A stretch of DNA of 20,000 nucleotides from Halocaridina rubra (Eukaryota; Arthropoda; Malacostraca; Decapoda; Atyidae): contig JAXCGZ010014116.1 of assembly GCA_037179515.1 (NCBI GenBank), positions 5,001-25,000 of the forward strand, written 5' to 3'. Shown here in pieces: positions 1-20,000 of the stretch. The notes beneath the pieces were generated by a model. The model had not been told where the DNA came from. It searched no databases and saw nothing but the letters and a program-made list of their open reading frames with translations. The position numbers and the translations under genes are program-made. How positions within the stretch are numbered: the first letter of the stretch is position 1; each line of letters starts with the position of its first letter.

Positions 1-44
1 TTCTGATAATTCCAACCTGACATCGGACGAAATACAGCAATTTT

Positions 45-50
45 TTTATT
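45..50 (-). other. Candidate polyadenylation signal AATAAA
   Basis: On the minus strand AATAAA occurs about 435 nt after the stop codon, followed within 40 nt by a G/T-rich stretch (GTATTTCGTCCGATGTCAGG), as expected for a cleavage site. ATTAAA variants also occur nearer the stop, at about 376..381 and 452..457. The hexamer is common by chance in A+T-rich DNA. Confidence 0.3.
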
Positions 51-212
51 GCCTCTATATTCTGTTTGTGCATAAATCCTATCACAACTTCACTAGACCC
101 ACACAGAGTATTACATGTACTAGAGGTGCATGATGTTCAAATGTATTTCTAGTTAAGTCGATTACCTCGAATGTCCAGATAAATGCCCTGCCAAACTACT
201 TTCGTATTTTGG

Positions 213-286
213 TGAACAGATAAAGATAGCTTTTTTTTGGAACAGATAAAGATAGCTTTTTTTTTTGGAACAGATAAAGATAGCTC
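213..286. repeat. Three-copy minisatellite, unit about 27 bp
   Basis: The core GAACAGATAAAGATAGCT is repeated three times, separated by runs of T (8 and 10) and GG. It lies in the presumed 3' UTR. Confidence 0.85.
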
Positions 287-484
287 TAGGAGAGTTATTG
301 TTTCATGTGTTACTTTCCATTAAAATATAAATTGCATGAGTGCTCCTGACAAAAGAATAAATCAAGCTTTTCACTTTTAATTTTCTTACTCTACATGTTT
401 GCACTGTGGTCACCATGAAAAAAAAAACATAATTAGAATAAATGATTCGGGTTTAATAGGATGTTTAGAACTCACCGGTAATTG

Positions 485-17698
<17,214 letters not shown>

Positions 17699-18900
17699 CT
17701 AAATTAGAGAATTATATTATGATTAATATTCGACATGGAAAGCTAATGACACTGGTATAGGGAAAAAGGGATATATAATATAAGACCATGAAAAGGCAAA
17801 GTAGCTTCATGGGACGTGGGATTTAGGAATGATGGCGTTTGAATATAAAGTGAGTGTGGGGAACACAGGAGGAAAAGAAGAGAGAGAAAGGCAAAGACAA
17901 CTGATGATGGCGAGAGCAGTAGCAAGAGAAATGAATACTCAAGAAATGATCATTTGACAATAAACAGAAGTGTGTAGGTTTTGACGGTCAAAGCTCACAC
18001 TGGACATAACACCTAATGATGATGATGATCATCATCATCATCATTATAAACAAGACCTCAGATAAAACGGAAATGATCGATATTAGTGGAACGACACAGA
18101 AGGTTAATGATATTAGTTTTATAAACAAAATATGATAATGACCGCAAATGATGAGCGTATGAAATGATATTGCACTAACCTCGAAGGTTAATGCTACTGA
18201 TATGATCAGACTGACCTCATTTGATAAAACAATTATCAAGATTATTATAGTAACTTCTAGGGTTAATGCTATGAGTTTGCTCTAAATGATTATACTGACT
18301 TATTACAAAAACATTCTCAAATATTAAACTGGAATTGAAATTGCTTTCGTATTAAAAATCGACATTACTTATTAGTTCATGCCTATTTCACCTTCCTTAG
18401 GCTATAGACACCATGATTTCTCTGCATCATTTTCTTTCGGGGTCGTTGTTGTTAGTTTGATTAATTTACTGCAAACTACAGTGTCAGTCACGTACATAAA
18501 TCCAAAAGCATTTACAAAATTTCTTCATAAAAAGCAGAATTTATGAAAATCGAGCCACACATGAGGCTGAAGGCATTACATTCATCATACTATATACATT
18601 ATATGCAGTATATACTATCACAGTACTTACAATTGCAACTCCCTCGAGGTCAATTTAAGCAGTGTTTTACGTCATGTGATATTCATGGAATTAATTAAGA
18701 AATGAAGTTTTAGAATCAGAAGGGCATAACAGGACATTGATTGAAGAGAATGAGCCTTTTATATTTATCCTGGTAAGGATTCAGCATCATTAAATGTTAA
18801 TTTTATAATGTTTCGCTAGACAGGAACAATTAATATGAACGTCTCCGAAACACAATCGACAGGGATTTAGTATTGTATGAACAGATCGGAGGGAAGGGGA
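17699..18900. other. Non-coding sequence upstream of exon 1
   Basis: Presumed intron preceding exon 1. No exon resembling the start of S1 or the amino-terminal domain was found on the minus strand. It contains a small ATG/ATC palindrome at 18016..18041 and short purine-rich tracts. Confidence 0.5.
18016..18041. repeat. Palindromic (ATG)n/(CAT)n microsatellite
   Basis: ATG-type units switch to ATC-type units at a central GATC, giving a 26-bp perfect palindrome. Confidence 0.9.
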
Positions 18901-19071
18901 CCGAATTAGCTCAGTGATACAGCGCATGAGTAGGGAAGAGATGAGCCTGACCAGAGTAGGTTCGATCCCACTGTTGGGTATAAAGAAGGCATCCAGCCTT
19001 AGTTCCTCAGCTCCAACCTGTTTGTGCTTACCCATTCTGAAGGAGGATTAATTGAAAAAAAAAAAAAAAAA
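18901..19071 (+). mobile_element. tRNA-derived SINE, family B, with poly(A) tail
   Basis: The head contains an A-box region TTAGCTCAGTGATACAGC and a perfect B box GGTTCGATCCC (18959..18969). It is followed by an unrelated body of about 85 bp and a 17-nt A run at 19055..19071. The head resembles a tRNA with an enlarged middle, but lacks a matching 3' acceptor strand. It is unlike the family A copies at 3118 and 10168. Confidence 0.85.
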
Positions 19072-19218
19072 CATCGGAAGCAACGCGCATCTGACTTTGC
19101 AACTGATACATTTTGTATATGAGGAATACAGACATAACAGATTAGCAGATTAGAAATAAGTATCATTAAGTAAATAAAAGTAATTATGCAATTTCATTAA
19201 AACACTTGACAGTGGGGA

Positions 19219-19900
19219 CACGAGGTTTCGTGCATAGGCGTTTCGTACATAAAAATAAAAACGAAGTTTCGTACAGAGAACGACGTTTCGTGTATAAAAT
19301 CGGACGAGGTTTCGTACATAGATCTTTTTTCAAAAAATTTTCCCGAAACGTTGAAAGAAAAAAATCCAAAGTCAAATATTAATTAAAAAGTGATTTTATT
19401 TTAAAATATACATATGAATATAATTATTTACATAATTATTTACAGAAGCATATCGTTAGGTTAGGTTAGGATTAATATATAGCGAGGTTAAGTGCCAAAT
19501 AAATGTCCCTTAATCTTTCACATCAAAGATATCAAAATATTTATATCTCCTGTGTTAATTATCAGACAAACTAAAATGCACTTTACAGCCAAAATATACG
19601 CCGAAATACGCAACAGCACCCTCATTTCACCACATTGAAACACATCAGAAAAACGAACTGGTCCGACCAGTAGTTAACAGAATTTATGAGCAAAATCAGG
19701 TGACATACTAAAATTGAGTTTTTTTTTATTTTTAAAAACAGCTAATAATATCGTGGCGTTTTATTTCCTAAACAAAAGTTCAAATTATTGAACGTTTCCA
19801 TTTTAAGAAATCTCGTTCTCTATTTGTACGAAACCTCGTTTTTTATTGTACGAAACCTCATTTTGTTTATATACGAAACGCCGTATGTACGAAACGTCGG
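19219..19900. mobile_element. Non-coding element with inverted terminal clusters of a TTTCGTACATA-type repeat
   Basis: At the left end (19219..19322) five copies of a roughly 17-bp unit of the form CGAGGTTTCGTACATA lie in tandem. At the right end (about 19816..19900) four copies lie in inverted orientation (TGTACGAAACCTCG and variants). The two clusters align collinearly as inverted terminal repeats about 90 bp long. The roughly 500-bp interior is A+T-rich, has no convincing open frame and contains the (TTAGG)3 array. This looks like a non-autonomous foldback/MITE-like element; no clear target-site duplication was seen. Confidence 0.75.
19456..19470 (+). repeat. Interstitial (TTAGG)3 telomere-type repeat
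   Basis: Three perfect units of the arthropod telomeric repeat, inside the inverted-repeat element. Too short to imply a former chromosome end. Confidence 0.8.
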
Positions 19901-20000
19901 TAAGCTCTTTACAATTACTTTACATATTACTTATACAGGAGGGGCATAATCTTAATAAATTAACTACTTTTGCATAAGTATATAATATCTAAATTTCATT

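Larger units (their letters stand above)
1..484 (-). other. 3' UTR and downstream sequence of the receptor gene
   Basis: This A+T-rich sequence follows the stop codon. It contains a candidate poly(A) signal at 45..50, a short minisatellite at 213..286 and homopolymer A/T runs. No coding region or RNA gene was recognised. The transcript end could also lie left of the window, especially if the donor at 475 is used. Confidence 0.5.

Noticed and set aside
18901..18980. Functional tRNA gene
   Set aside because: It has A and B boxes but no matching acceptor stem, and is followed by a SINE body and poly(A) tail.
19456..19470. Ancient telomere or chromosome fusion point
   Set aside because: Only three TTAGG units, inside a repeat element; far too short for that conclusion.

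Overview
The window holds the 3' part of one eukaryotic gene on the minus strand, encoding a kainate-type ionotropic glutamate receptor. The gene reads from right to left. Eleven exons with clean GT/AG borders and matching phases can be placed between 17698 and 485. They cover the whole ligand-binding domain (S1 and S2), all four membrane segments (M1, pore loop M2, M3, M4) and the C-terminal tail. The exons for the amino-terminal domain and signal peptide are not here and should lie beyond the right edge. The long introns, A+T richness, very long dinucleotide and trinucleotide microsatellites (about a tenth of the window), tRNA-derived SINEs and a short interstitial TTAGG array suggest an arthropod, most likely a decapod crustacean. 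The species cannot be fixed from this sequence.

The main discovery is that two exon positions are present twice, each as an intact pair of divergent, phase-matched alternatives. (1) The pore exon (M1-M2 linker plus M2 re-entrant loop and selectivity filter) exists as 4b (11189..11326) and 4a (8922..9062). (2) The exon just before M4, covering the last helices of S2, exists as 7a (4631..4746) and 7b (3888..4003). Each 7 copy is exactly 116 nt and completes 38 codons, in the same place as the flip/flop cassette of vertebrate AMPA receptors. Using one of each pair gives four possible receptors, of 490 or 491 residues for the part encoded here.

Layout in gene order: 20000..17699, non-coding, with a foldback-type element carrying TTAGG repeats, a SINE and simple repeats; 17698..17492, exon 1 (S1); 16055..15971, exon 2 (end of S1); 15618..15480, exon 3 (M1); 11326..11189 and 9062..8922, the two pore exons; 7134..6937, exon 5 (M3 and start of S2); 6617..6385, exon 6 (S2); 4746..4631 and 4003..3888, the two flip/flop-like exons; 1156..1001, exon 8 (M4); 685..485, exon 9 (tail and stop); 484..1, 3' UTR and downstream sequence with one candidate poly(A) signal. 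The introns carry microsatellites, four SINE copies or fragments plus a weaker tRNA-like segment, two copies of a near-perfect palindromic element, and a perfect 30-bp inverted repeat just inside the intron after exon 1. I see no second protein-coding gene and no plus-strand gene.
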